Source: Phoma sp. XZ068
Taxonomy: Eukaryota; Ascomycota; Dothideomycetes; Pleosporales; Didymellaceae
Direction: 5' to 3'
NCBI GenBank assembly: GCA_004835665.1
Contig: RBKR01000015.1
Span: 1,116,001-1,180,000, forward strand
Length of the DNA stretch: 64,000 bases
Positions 22,401 to 31,701 of this stretch are shown one piece after another; position 1 is the stretch's first letter; each line of letters begins with the position of its first letter. The notes beneath the pieces were generated by a model. The model was not told where the DNA came from. It was given only the letters and a program-made list of their open reading frames with translations, and did not search any database. Both the position numbers and the translations under genes were made by a program.

Positions 22401-22766
22401 GCGTCTCTGCTCAGGCTCAGGCGGTACCTCGAGCAGGTTGTCTCTCATCTCACTCTGCATGCGCTTGAAGGTCAGCGGTCGCGGCAGGCCGGGCACGACC
22501 TTTCTGCTGCCTCTTCTGTGGAGCAGCCCCCCACTCGACTGCGGCCTGTCGTTTTCCTTGTTGCCTGCGCTCCCCGGCCTGCTCTTCACGGGCGACGTGG
22601 GCTCCTCGTCGTCACGCTTCAGCCAGCTGCCAATCTTGTTGAAGCTCAGGCGATTCCACATGCTCCTATTTGCACCCACCTCCGTCCTCGCGCGCTGCCT
22701 GCTCCGGTCGCGACTTGTTCCGCCATTCTCGGCCGCCAGTGCTTGGGGCATCTTCTGGTGTTGCAT
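19428..22766 (-). CDS. Large protein with atypical protein-kinase domain
   Basis: Single exon of 1112 residues. Residues 1-230 are disordered, with serine/proline and basic patches. Residues 240-345 form a folded region (LEAKWILNLSMHFRDLSDRE onward) that precedes the kinase domain. The kinase-like domain spans about 350-605: KKEI lysine near 390, FVQGDFTLSNIVI near 480-492 in place of HRDLKPxN, IIDIN near 500-504 in place of DFG, WEPPEL for the APE region, and KSDLFQLGMVLWAL. Both acidic residues survive (QGD and DIN), but the HRD His and Arg and the DFG Gly are gone, so activity is doubtful. The remaining 500 residues are low complexity with short conserved-looking repeats (RVGTGFSIF, RIGTGFTTF, AATGFNS). 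A regulatory or scaffold role is inference. Confidence 0.8.
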   Translation of the reverse strand: MQHQKMPQALAAENGGTSRDRSRQRARTEVGANRSMWNRLSFNKIGSWLKRDDEEPTSPVKSRPGSAGNKENDRPQSSGGLLHRRGSRKVVPGLPRPLTFKRMQSEMRDNLLEVPPEPEQRRATSADRKPSIASAKRTLSPPPISIPSVSAPDVLSPHESDIHKQEQEKELRHQDPTIGGGPDSNIPPGARQVDYSIENLPEPEPAFSPPPIELEDSYLEHASPPSVSDVDDLRLQEELEAKWILNLSMHFRDLSDREKFFVTFAEEPNKWRRVTVSCDYRKLEPDSLESDLKSLHYQRDKSARIYEAIRDSLADIQFYDTVTNLKLETSDGRLHVHVTEDVNEIIPYPSVSAIAHLDYTQFRETDVCFDSHISGFVYKVGVRNKTYIKKEIPGPDAVEEFLYEINALSSLQDSNSVIQFEGVIVDETDQLIKGLLISYAREGALVDMIYDFKHQLQWERREKWARQIVEGLSEIHEAGFVQGDFTLSNIVIDGNDNAKIIDINRRGCPVGWEPPELAKLIESGQRISIYIGVKSDLFQLGMVLWALAEQQDEPERQERPLVRTLNRPSNIPTYFKDIVRACLSDRPRDRLSAKDLLKSFPEPFEVDDFKPRIGLRDSLSSHRSDKEYIDPKMAVDHDDISHHRRHSRSKLSFENVNMPSTEYVPSAGSYILPGNDGGRGRSPDHLRNGSRNRQSDYSPYPGHRSIMSLDDSELDNDLASLPASHETRWEQVYVDGDTKLVQRGGGEASIHDFNNQDAKVIYITPGTLEQSFGGNKPDDHTSLNPSPIADVPPPHLTPQYGQNVDHDRTVANKASFSDRVHQLAQTQTEEAPPKHNLDERNNHHQAPDTNFLAELEHEFEYDSAPSSLAPSRVGTGFSIFDRPERNYRIGTGFTTFSAATGFNSPLRQDTCFAEPLNDSCQTESVRKSLDESMQDMQKATVQEERVHENLWEPKEDKAMGFGEGVRGHELQLRNEDLYAVQSITTADAAANLYPSPSIGVDAPAPINGNDTRRHLHPTQDKSLEEKTSNTTIRPPTSTPPIPPFDHNLRNTTHAGKHDKHAAPQTHHDTQAVFELPATPQYEHEYFQRSRTNSDLNNKRSRDLDDYLNSEIE

Positions 22767-25700
22767 GTCTCACCCACCGCTCGAGCGGCGCGGTGTTCTC
22801 TCAGCCTGCAACGCCCGCCGTCTTATTCCCTCGAGGCTCGCCTAACGCGCAGGACGGCTTGGCTGGCAGAAGCAACGAGCGCGCTCTCGAAGTGTCGCGG
22901 GCCCAGGATGGCTGCGGCGCGCGCTGCTTGGATTCGGCTCGATTGGACTCGTGGTATCGGTTTGGCGCCGCCGTCATGCTGTGTCGGGGGTTGGTGTCAC
23001 CGTGGCTGCTCCCAGCTTCCGTGCATGTGCATTTCCCCTCGCTTCAGCCTCTTCCCTCGTTCCTTTTTGCGAGACGTCTGCGGTGAAGAATTCGCGTGGG
23101 CAGCGTCGCTAGAAGTCGCCTCGCTTGCCGTCTTGTTGACGCCCAAGGAGCTGGGCCGTTGGCGCCTAACTCGCAAACAACACTTGGATCGCAGGTAGCA
23201 GCGGGGACTAAGGACGGCGCATGAGGCTCACGGGGGCACAATCGAGCAGGCTGACGATCCAAAAGGATTCTGCGGGCGATACGATTGCGAGTATGCGAGT
23301 GTGAGTCCTAGATGTAAGATGTGTGAGGCTGGGGTAGGCGGTCCGCCCAATCAGTGCAACTCTAGCGGCCACAGGAAAACGTCCTTCTCAGCGCGCTACT
23401 GACACGCCTGTACTCCCTCAGAACCAGTGAATGTGCGCCAAAAGGGGTCCCGAGATGCTACACAAGGCCAGGTATCGACACACGCGCACAGCGGCGGGGA
23501 GCAGAGGACGTCGAAAAGCCTGTGTGCGCCGCGTCGTTATGTTATGGCTACTCGTGGCGGTCAAGCTGCCCTACACAATTGGCCGGTCAAGAGCATCAGG
23601 CCTGCAGATTTCGCAGCTCAGGGCCGAAAAGCAACACACACGAATCGAATCAGATGCAGGGCGAACGAGATGCAAGCTGCAAGAGAACGCGTACCAAGGG
23701 CTGATTGGTGCGAGCTGCGCACGACAGCCACCTCTTGCGAGATGCGGTGAGCGTGTCACAATGCTCACGCTTCACTCAACAGCCTCCCTGTCATCATTGC
23801 CCTTTCTCTCATCTCTTGGAACACTCACCACGGCAGTTTCTTCGCCAGCTTCACCCCTTCCAACCCCTCTGTTTTCATGTCCATGCCCTCCTTTGGGCCT
23901 GCATGCGTTAGTTCACACATAGCGCAGCGCCTAGCTTTGCAAAACGATCCATCTGCAGCTCCTGACAGACGCAGGAGATCAGTACTTCCGGTAAAGTCTC
24001 TGTACACGACTGCCCCACTTTCCAGGCGCACAAGAGGCGCTCTTCGTCACCGGCAGACTCGCTTCTGCACCTTCTGCTGCAGAGGGCATGGACGGCCGCC
24101 TGGGAACACAAGGTGCAGGCATCGAAGCACCCTCAACATCCGCAGCTGCAGCGTCCTTGGAAATAGTGTAAGACGACAAATCATGTTCCAAGTAAGTGAT
24201 CAATGCCCAACAAATTACCCTCGCACATTGTATGAAAGGCCTGCCCTGGCCCTCACCCTTTCAATTTCCCATCGACACGCACTCTCGCTCTTGCCATTAC
24301 CGGCAATGCCGCCGTGCCCGTAAAAATGCAACACCAACCCCCCATCACGACAATCTCACACCAAGCTCGCCGTTCCATTCGTCCTACCTGTTCGCATAGC
24401 CCTATATGACGCATGCGTTGTCCGCTGCACAGAGTCTCACCCACCACGTCGAGCTATCCAGGCTTGACACGTCAACGTGGTTCACGCGCGCTGCGCGCCA
24501 GCCGCAACTGTTGAGACAGAACAACGATGCATGCGCGACGATGCGAAACTTTTATCGAGCGCTAAATGGTATTGCGGGATCCTGCATACATGGCTCATGA
24601 AGTGACGACTTTCCAGGCAAGGTCTGCGGCGTGCTGGAATATGCCCCGCGAATATATGGGTTGAGGTGGATATGCTGACAATAGCAAACTCTCGTCAAAG
24701 TCCTTCGTACATGCAATTGCCGGCACGGCAAAAGCAATGTTGTCAAAACACAAACTTTGGTTCGGAACGGCCCGCGCGTTGAAGGGATGATGCCAGCCAT
24801 CCAGTGCAATGCTAGAGCCATCTCTTAAGCCGTTCAATTACGTGGTGCATCCCTACATTCGCGACGAGCAGGTTGCAAAACAACCTCGTATCATATCTTT
24901 GATTGTTGTTTGTGGTTGCTCACCTCGTTTGCTACTTGATATGCAACGAGTGTTCTGGAAGGTGAGACTAAGACGGGTTTGGCCTGCCCCGCTTTCGGGT
25001 GAGGCTTGGAGCTACATTCCGGTACCAGCGTTCACCATATGTGTTCGACAAACATCAGCTTCGTGATCTGAGGAATGCTCGATTCCAGTGAAAGTCTGGG
25101 CTTTGAGGAAGGGCCCACCTGCAGGTCAATTGTGGGCCAGCTAGCCTCAATCCTCACTTTTGACCCTGCTTTCCTATCACACTATGGAGGTATTTTACAT
25201 CGAAACGTGTGTCGTCTATCTCGAGTGATATAAGAACCTTTGCAGCGACTTGTAGATTCCAATTCTTAGCGCCGGGGTTGACAGGAGATGTCCGACTTAC
25301 ACAGCACGTAGTTTCTAGTACATGACAACAGTATGTCCTGGTCTGTCTTGGATTCATGTTAATCACGAATATGAGACGGATATATTGTGTTATAAAGGAT
25401 CTCTTGCAGGAATTGGTGGCTGTATCGAGTACGTGGCTTTTGGTGGCCTCTGCGTACTCGTCGTGTTGTACGGTGTGTAGCATGTAATTGAACGGACTTA
25501 CGCCGCCTGGACGAGTTTAATTTCACCAGCTCGGTGCCGGAGAATATGTTGAATTGGAAGTGCCAATTTACCCAGTTCCCTACCATACATAACCTTTCGA
25601 ACACTGATACCTCACTATAGAAATCTAGGCACGTATGTCTTGCAGTAATGAGTGGTCCCAAACGTAGACCCATATTGTCAGGAATCCAGTATCACAGGAC

Positions 25701-26904
25701 GCGACGTAAACACCAAAACATAAGACTACGTAAGTGGTGGGTCAAGAGAGCAGAGACTAGGACTTTGGCAAAGTGTCACGAACCGGGTTTGATGGAGAAG
25801 GCGAGAGTGTGTGTACAAAATCTATCGAGAGAGGGGACAAAAGGGCTGGTGGTTTACTAAGGCACTGGGTTGGATTGTGGTGCTGGTAATTATGAAGGCA
25901 TTGGGACGTTTTGAGGTGTTTTTTATGGGAGCATTTACGTCTTGGTCTGGTAAGTTTACGAACCGAGTATAGTTGCTGGTAATCTACGATTGCACTGTCA
26001 GATACTGAGGATATGGGCATGTAGTAAATGCGCCTGTCTTTTGAGCCCTCGAGAGCTTAGCGGATATAGGTGGTTTTGACAGCTTTCAACTCGGGGTTCC
26101 GATTCACGATTGGGGTTTACCAGATCAACGACGGTTGCACATTCCAAAAAAGATTTTACGAACGAATGAAGAGCGGGCAGACAAGAAGGTCCATCGACCG
26201 ATTTAGCGCCTAGGTAATGCGATGGTTGAGCTCTATAACCGCTTTTAGTTTCAGTCTTTTACTTCATTTATCAGACTGTGTGTGGACCTAGGGTACCGAT
26301 ACAGTTCGACAAAACACAGCGCTGTGTGAATTCGCGCTGCAGATACAGGTAAATGGAGGATACTCCCTACATGGAGTCAAAATCTACATGACAAGGCTTA
26401 GTGGCTGGCTTCTCTATATCTAACTCCCGCCTCATATCTCATCATATCACCCCTTCCCTCTCTCTTCTTCCCTCTATCTCTTTTCGCTAACCTTGAGGCA
26501 GCTCAAAAACGCTGATATGATAAAACCTTTGTCTGCTTAGATTGTATCTATTCACGTAACTTTAACACTCTTTGTTCCGTGCTTTTGGCAGTTTTTCTTC
26601 TGTGTTTTCGAATCCAGTACAATATCGGTTTCTTTAAAACGATCTGTTACTGCAGTTGGAAGAATGGAAAAACAGTCACGAACCTATCATCACCTGTAAT
26701 GACTGTTACAGATTGCGCTCCCTGGAAGCTTTCAATCAAGTGATACATGTCACATAAACGTCTTGTCAGTCACATATGCGCCGATATATGCATTGCACTA
26801 GCTATTTCCACTTTCTAGCGGCTCAGAGCACCTTCTCATACAACGAAAAAGTCAATCATCTGCTCTAGTTTCAATATAACGGCGGAGAACCAACCTGAGT
26901 CTTC
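22767..26904. other. Gene-poor 4.1-kb region
   Basis: No confident gene. One coding-like exon on the plus strand (24026-24171) is annotated separately. A strongly C/T-rich tract at about 26447-26482 lies 420 bp before the gene at 26905. The rest shows only short frames on both strands. Confidence 0.4.
24026..24171 (+). CDS. Possible terminal coding exon of an unrecognised gene
   Basis: After a TTTCCAG acceptor the frame reads AQEALFVTGRLASAPSAAEG and ends SAAAASLEIV then TAA, 47 codons. The composition looks coding (alanine-, glycine- and serine-rich, no rare-codon runs). A GTAAAG donor at 23991 would leave an intron of only about 35 nt, and I could not build a consistent upstream exon. It may be the end of a decayed gene or chance. 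Confidence 0.2.
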
Positions 26905-27456
26905 ATGTCGCAATCGGCCGTCGTGATAGCTGGCCTCGCGTTCATAACTATCTGTGTCGGACTTCTTATCACATACTTCTATTTCCAAAGACTTCGCACC
27001 CGCCGTCTCCAACAGCAAACAGAACATACCCACTGTTATCACGCTGAGCACGACCGGACAAAGCTTTCAAGTCTTGCGGATGTAGGACTTGTGCCCATCA
27101 GAGCTAAGACTAGCAGTAAGGGGGCGCCGGCATGGGCTGCTTATCATCAAACATTTTGTAGCGACAAACTTGCGGTTGACACGGGTTTCACTCCAGTCCG
27201 CACTTTTGCCATGAGTACATGGGGCCCCAAAGACGGGATACTAGAAGTCAAATCTCCAAATCCTGTTCACAGATCTTGTAGTACCAACACGGAGATGCGT
27301 GTACCGAGTCGGAAATTAACGACATTGAATAGTGAAGAAGCGAGCGGCTTCCCATATCATGGGGATAGGGTCGATAGCCCCGACTGTGCACGAGAAATTT
27401 GGGGAAAGATTGAGGCTCGACATTGTTTAGGAGATAGCCGGGCGAATACTGAGTGA
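26905..27456 (+). CDS. Small single-pass membrane protein, hypothetical
   Basis: 183 residues in one exon. Residues 5-28 (VVIAGLAFITICVGLLITYF) form one clear transmembrane helix near the N-terminus. A basic flank, RLRTRRLQQQ, follows, which predicts a cytosolic C-terminal tail. The tail is polar, with scattered cysteines and no domain I recognise. It is oriented tail to tail with the RNase H gene (320 bp between stops). Coding status rests on the intact ATG, the clean helix and the length. Confidence 0.5.
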   Translation: MSQSAVVIAGLAFITICVGLLITYFYFQRLRTRRLQQQTEHTHCYHAEHDRTKLSSLADVGLVPIRAKTSSKGAPAWAAYHQTFCSDKLAVDTGFTPVRTFAMSTWGPKDGILEVKSPNPVHRSCSTNTEMRVPSRKLTTLNSEEASGFPYHGDRVDSPDCAREIWGKIEARHCLGDSRANTE

Positions 27457-27778
27457 ATGAAGGGCGAGCGGATAGCGAATGTCGCCGTAAAGGCGATGGA
27501 TGAACGCACGCGGTGTGACTCGAATGAATGGCCACGGCCACTCAGCAATACTGTCGGGGCATGTACTCGAGAGGACGTAGAAGAAGACTCCAGAGTCAAT
27601 CAGGTTGCGAAAGCGTACGCTTTGGCTGCAGAACGAGTACGCCATAAAAGCAAGTCGTAGTACATTCTTTATAACTTCACACATTAGCATGTGCTGTTTG
27701 TAACTTCTTGTGAACCTTAAACTGCAAAGCGAAAGCAAAACTCCCCAAATTGACGAAAAAACATTAGCACTCTTTTTT

Positions 27779-28429
27779 TCACTGGTCCAACACCGCATTT
27801 GCGAGCGCATCAGCTTCCTTATTCATACGTCTCTCAACATGCCAAAACTCCACCTCAATCCCCCCATCATCGCTATACTCCATCTCATCTAACATCTCAT
27901 GCAACGCCTTCAGCCTCTCGTAGTGGGCCACTACCTTTCCCTTCGATCCGATGCCATCACGCTCAATCCACCCTTCAACATGTAACGACATGGCATCAAC
28001 CAAATACGTAGAATCCGTCGCAATCTTGATCTGCGAGAGCTTGAAATCCTGCGCGCATATGCCCTTGATGACGTTCAGTGCAGCAGCAAGGCCCTCTATC
28101 TCCGCGCGCGTGCTGGTCTGTGGTACTGTACCCGGCAAGAGCCCGCTAGTATTGTGCGGCGAGTCAGGCCCGAAATAAACACCATATGAAGCGCGTGCAC
28201 TGGGTGTGCCGTTGCCACGACATGCACCATCGATGTAGACGACGAGACTGAACTCGTCGCGTGTAATGGGCATGTTTGGACCTGCAGCTTGGAATTGGAG
28301 CTGGGAAACGTGCTTTTCTGGATTGTATACTACGAGATTGTCTACGGGGATGCGGAAGCGGCCGGGGTCGTCGGAGGGGACGAAGAGGCGGCGAATCTCT
28401 TCGCCGTAGTCATTGTATGTGAAGCCCAT
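27779..28429 (-). CDS. RNase H-fold protein, ribonuclease HI type
   Basis: 216 residues, one exon. The fold cleaves RNA in RNA/DNA hybrids using two metal ions. The catalytic set is complete: Asp67 in VVYIDGACRGNG, Glu110 in STRAEIEGLAAAL, Asp139 in IATDSTYLVDA, His197 in FWHVERRMNKEAD and Asp207 in the same block. The N-terminal 60 residues lie outside the catalytic fold, and no double-stranded hybrid-binding domain is visible. This arrangement is common for fungal stand-alone RNase H proteins. Whether it is nuclear or mitochondrial is unclear; I see no obvious targeting peptide. It is divergent from the MFS transporter gene that starts at 29259. Confidence 0.88.
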   Translation of the reverse strand: MGFTYNDYGEEIRRLFVPSDDPGRFRIPVDNLVVYNPEKHVSQLQFQAAGPNMPITRDEFSLVVYIDGACRGNGTPSARASYGVYFGPDSPHNTSGLLPGTVPQTSTRAEIEGLAAALNVIKGICAQDFKLSQIKIATDSTYLVDAMSLHVEGWIERDGIGSKGKVVAHYERLKALHEMLDEMEYSDDGGIEVEFWHVERRMNKEADALANAVLDQ

Positions 28430-29258
28430 TGTGATTTCGATGGGGGGTCGTGGTTAGATGGATGAGGGCACTGGTGAATGGCGAAAGCTGGATAGACGGT
28501 GCTGACTCAGGTGCCCCACATCATTCACACTGCGGATGTTGGAAGCAACCCACCGAGGTCGTGGAGTCAATTGGCAAGTGACGATGTGAATTTTCTGTTC
28601 ACTTCTCCATTATCCCACTGATGATCGCTTCGCAGGCCTGCGAATGTTGATGCAAGTCAGGCGAGCTCGCGTCTGTGTTTCCCAGTGGTATTCACCAGAG
28701 CCTGAATATCGATTCTTCAAAGCTGTGTTGAATTTGCACTTTCCAAAACGACACCGCCAGTCCTTCCATACGTTTCATCCTCATCTTTTCTAGATTGCTT
28801 TTTGTAAATGATGTCACACCCTTCGTGCGCAGCAATGCTGTAGTCGGCCCTCCTACGACGCTCGCCGACATGCGGCGTAAAGCTCTGCTAGCTACATTTG
28901 GTAATCAGTGATACCCAGGACCCAATGAACGGGGATCCCTGAGATCCTTTCTTCTCTTTAGAGAGTGAGATCGTTCTCGGCCAATCGGCGCGCATCCTGA
29001 CGCGTTCGGCGGCATTGTTACAAGGAGTCGGTGGGGATCTTCGCGCCAACGTCATGGTTGTTAACCGTCCGACGAAGCCGCTAACGCTAACGACGGTGCT
29101 ATGAGATCACTGTTGCGATGTCATATGGTCAGCGCTCAAGTCGCATTTGTAAGGTTGATAACTTGATAACTTTCTACGGTACTTCCACAGTCTGGCTCTA
29201 CCGTATACAAATTCAACGCTTCTGCATGTTGTGAACCGATTGAGCTTCACCAATTAAT
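28430..29258. other. Divergent promoter region, RNase H and MFS genes
   Basis: 830 bp between two start codons pointing apart. It contains no gene I can support; both promoters must lie here. Confidence 0.5.
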
Positions 29259-31107
29259 ATGTCTATCCCGACATCTGTGAGCGAGGATAAAGGTTTGAAC
29301 ACACGGTTGACCTTTAGGAATTGCTAGCTGACCTGGTTAGATAACACCTCGCAAGATGGCACACAATTCCGTCCCAGCATCTCAGGACACCAGCCAGAAA
29401 CCCGCATCGTAAATGGCAAAGAAGTGGAAATCCACACGTGGAACGGACCTGACGACAAAGAGAATCCGTACGGCTGAACGTTGCGAGCTCTGAATACACA
29501 GACTAACACGAACAGCTTCAATTGGTCGCCAACGTACAAATGGATCGTCACAGTCACCGTATGCTTCGTTTCGATCTTGACAGGTCTGCCTGCTGGCTCG
29601 TATGGCTCGGGTAATGACTGGATGTCTTCTCTCTGGAATGTGCAAAACGACCCCTTCCCAAACCTATACTGGGCAACAACGAGCTGGAACATGGGCGCTG
29701 CACTATTTCCTCTGCTCTTCGTCCCGTTGACCGAGAACACGGGCCGCATGCCTGGATACTTCGTATGCTCTTACCCTCAAGATTGATATCAGAGGACCAT
29801 GACTAACCTCTTCAGATCGGCTACATGGTCTTTGAACTTTTCCTGTTTGGCTCTGCCTTTGCCGATAACTTCGCTACCATCGTGATCACACGGTTTTTTG
29901 GTGGTGGTGCGTCCTCGGTCGCTATCAACATCGTCGGCGGCAGTATTAGCGATATCTGGAAGGGTGACAAGGCGCGTAGCTTGCCCATGTCGCTTTTCGG
30001 CTTCACAAGCGTAGCGGGTATTGCTCTTGGTCCATTCGTAGGTAGTGCGATAGTGCAGATTCGGAAGCCAAGTGTTGGCCTGGAGTCACCGTGGCGATGG
30101 TAAGTCCTATAATATTGACTAGGTTGATGAGCTCAGACACTGATAAGAACAGGATCTACTATATCCAAATCATCTACAACGCCGCCCTGATCCCTGTGTT
30201 CTGGTTCATCCTGCGCGAAACACGCGGCGATGTCATCCTCAAGAAACGCGCACAGAAGTTGCGCAAGGAAAGTGGTCGCGATATCTACGCCGAGTCCGAG
30301 ATAGACAAACCATCGGTCGTCCAGCTCCTGAAGGTCTCTTTTATGCGACCCACGAAGATGCTGGTCTCTGAGCCCGTTGTAATCTTCTTCACGCTGTGGA
30401 TCTCCTTTGCGTGGGGTATTCTCTTCCTGTTCTTCAGCTCCGTTGTCCAAACTTTCGGCGACTCCTACGGCTTCGGTATCTTCCAGACTGGGCTGGTGCA
30501 GCTCGCCATTACTGTCGGCGCCTTGATCGGCACTATGGTCAATCCTCTCCAAGATTGGATGTATCTGCGCACTGCGGGTAAGAACGACGAGAGACCCGGC
30601 AAACCCATCCCTGAGGCACGACTGTACACGAGTATTCCTGGATCGCTGCTCTTTACCGCCGGTCTGTTCATTTACGGCTGGACTTGCAGACCGAGTGTGC
30701 ACTGGATTGTGCCTGCGATTGGCATTACTATTGTCGGCGTTGGAATCTACTCGATTTATATGGGCGTAGTGAACTACCTCACTGATGCCTACGAAAAGTA
30801 TGCCGCGTCTGCGCTGTCCGCTGCCTCGCTCGGCCGCAACAGCTTCGGCGCGTTCTTGCCGCTTGCGTCTGGCCAGCTTTTCTCCACGTTGGGATTTGGC
30901 TGGGCGGGCAGCTTGTTAGGGTTCATTGGGCTGGCGCTGAGTATCGTGCCAGTTGTGTTGTTGTACAAGGGCAGGGAGATTAGAGAAAGGAGTCCGTTTA
31001 TGCTGGATAGTACGTTTGATAGCGAGGAGGGAGAGGGGAGGAAGAATAGCTATAGTAAGAGGTCGCAAGGGGGTGCTGCAGGTCATGCTGGTGAGAATGA
31101 GGTCTAG
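29259..31107 (+). CDS. Major facilitator superfamily (DHA1-type) drug/polyamine transporter
   Basis: Five exons: 29259-29292, 29341-29467, 29516-29762, 29816-30099 and 30153-31107. Introns are 48-53 nt and all phases agree; 548 residues. The start MSIPTSVSEDKDNTSQDG comes from a 34-nt first exon. The motif WNGPDDKENPFNWSPTYKW just before the first helix is the hallmark of fungal DHA1 transporters (multidrug/polyamine proton antiporters). Twelve hydrophobic helices can be traced, with ITRFFGGGASSVAINIVGG and SDIWKGDKAR in the first half. A central cytosolic loop (RAQKLRKESGRDIYAESEID) precedes the second half, where MGVVNYLTDAYEKYAASALSA is the conserved block. It sits in the plasma membrane and exports toxic compounds or polyamines; the substrate cannot be told. 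Confidence 0.92.
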
Positions 31108-31701
31108 GACTGGGCCGAGGTACGAGTGTACGATACTTTACCACCTAGGGTTGGAATCAATTCAGCGTTCAAGCGTTCAACTACATTACTACCCTTTCAG
31201 ACGGTGAGGATTGTTGTTCGGGCTTGTTGTGTTGAGAAGCTGATAGTTGAATGTGGAAGTAGACGTGCAGGAAGAGTGCGGCGAGAAAGACCGCAGTCCA
31301 TCACAGACATAATGGCGCTCTTCTGTTATACTATCAACGATCATCATTTGGTAGAATAACGTTGTATCGCCAGAATTTCGCGTGCTCATGTGACCTGCGG
31401 TGCGGTGGTGGCAGAAGGTCAGAGAAGGCGAAAGATGCAGGGGTGAGTCTAGCCGTTCGGCGATTGCCTCGGAGCTTGGACAGTTGATGATGTCGAGATT
31501 GAAGATTACAGAGCAATTCGCAACGCCACACCTGTGCAACACCAAAGTCACAACACTGCACGCCAGCTTGGCTGCATCTCTCATCACACGTCTTGCGCGG
31601 GCATCGTAATTGGGCGCGTGCATATCCCTTCGTTCCCTTCTCCTCCTACCGCACCTTCCATCGCAGCGGGCCTCCGACGTCCGAGGTCGCTCTTCCCCGT
31701 C
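31108..31701. other. Intergenic region, MFS to Lon
   Basis: The Lon reading frame is open upstream to 31534, but only from a GTG, so this part is taken as 5' leader. No other gene seen. Confidence 0.4.

Noticed and set aside
31534..31701. N-terminal extension of Lon by 56 codons
   Set aside because: The extension has no ATG (starts at GTG), and the presequence begins naturally at MLHASW.
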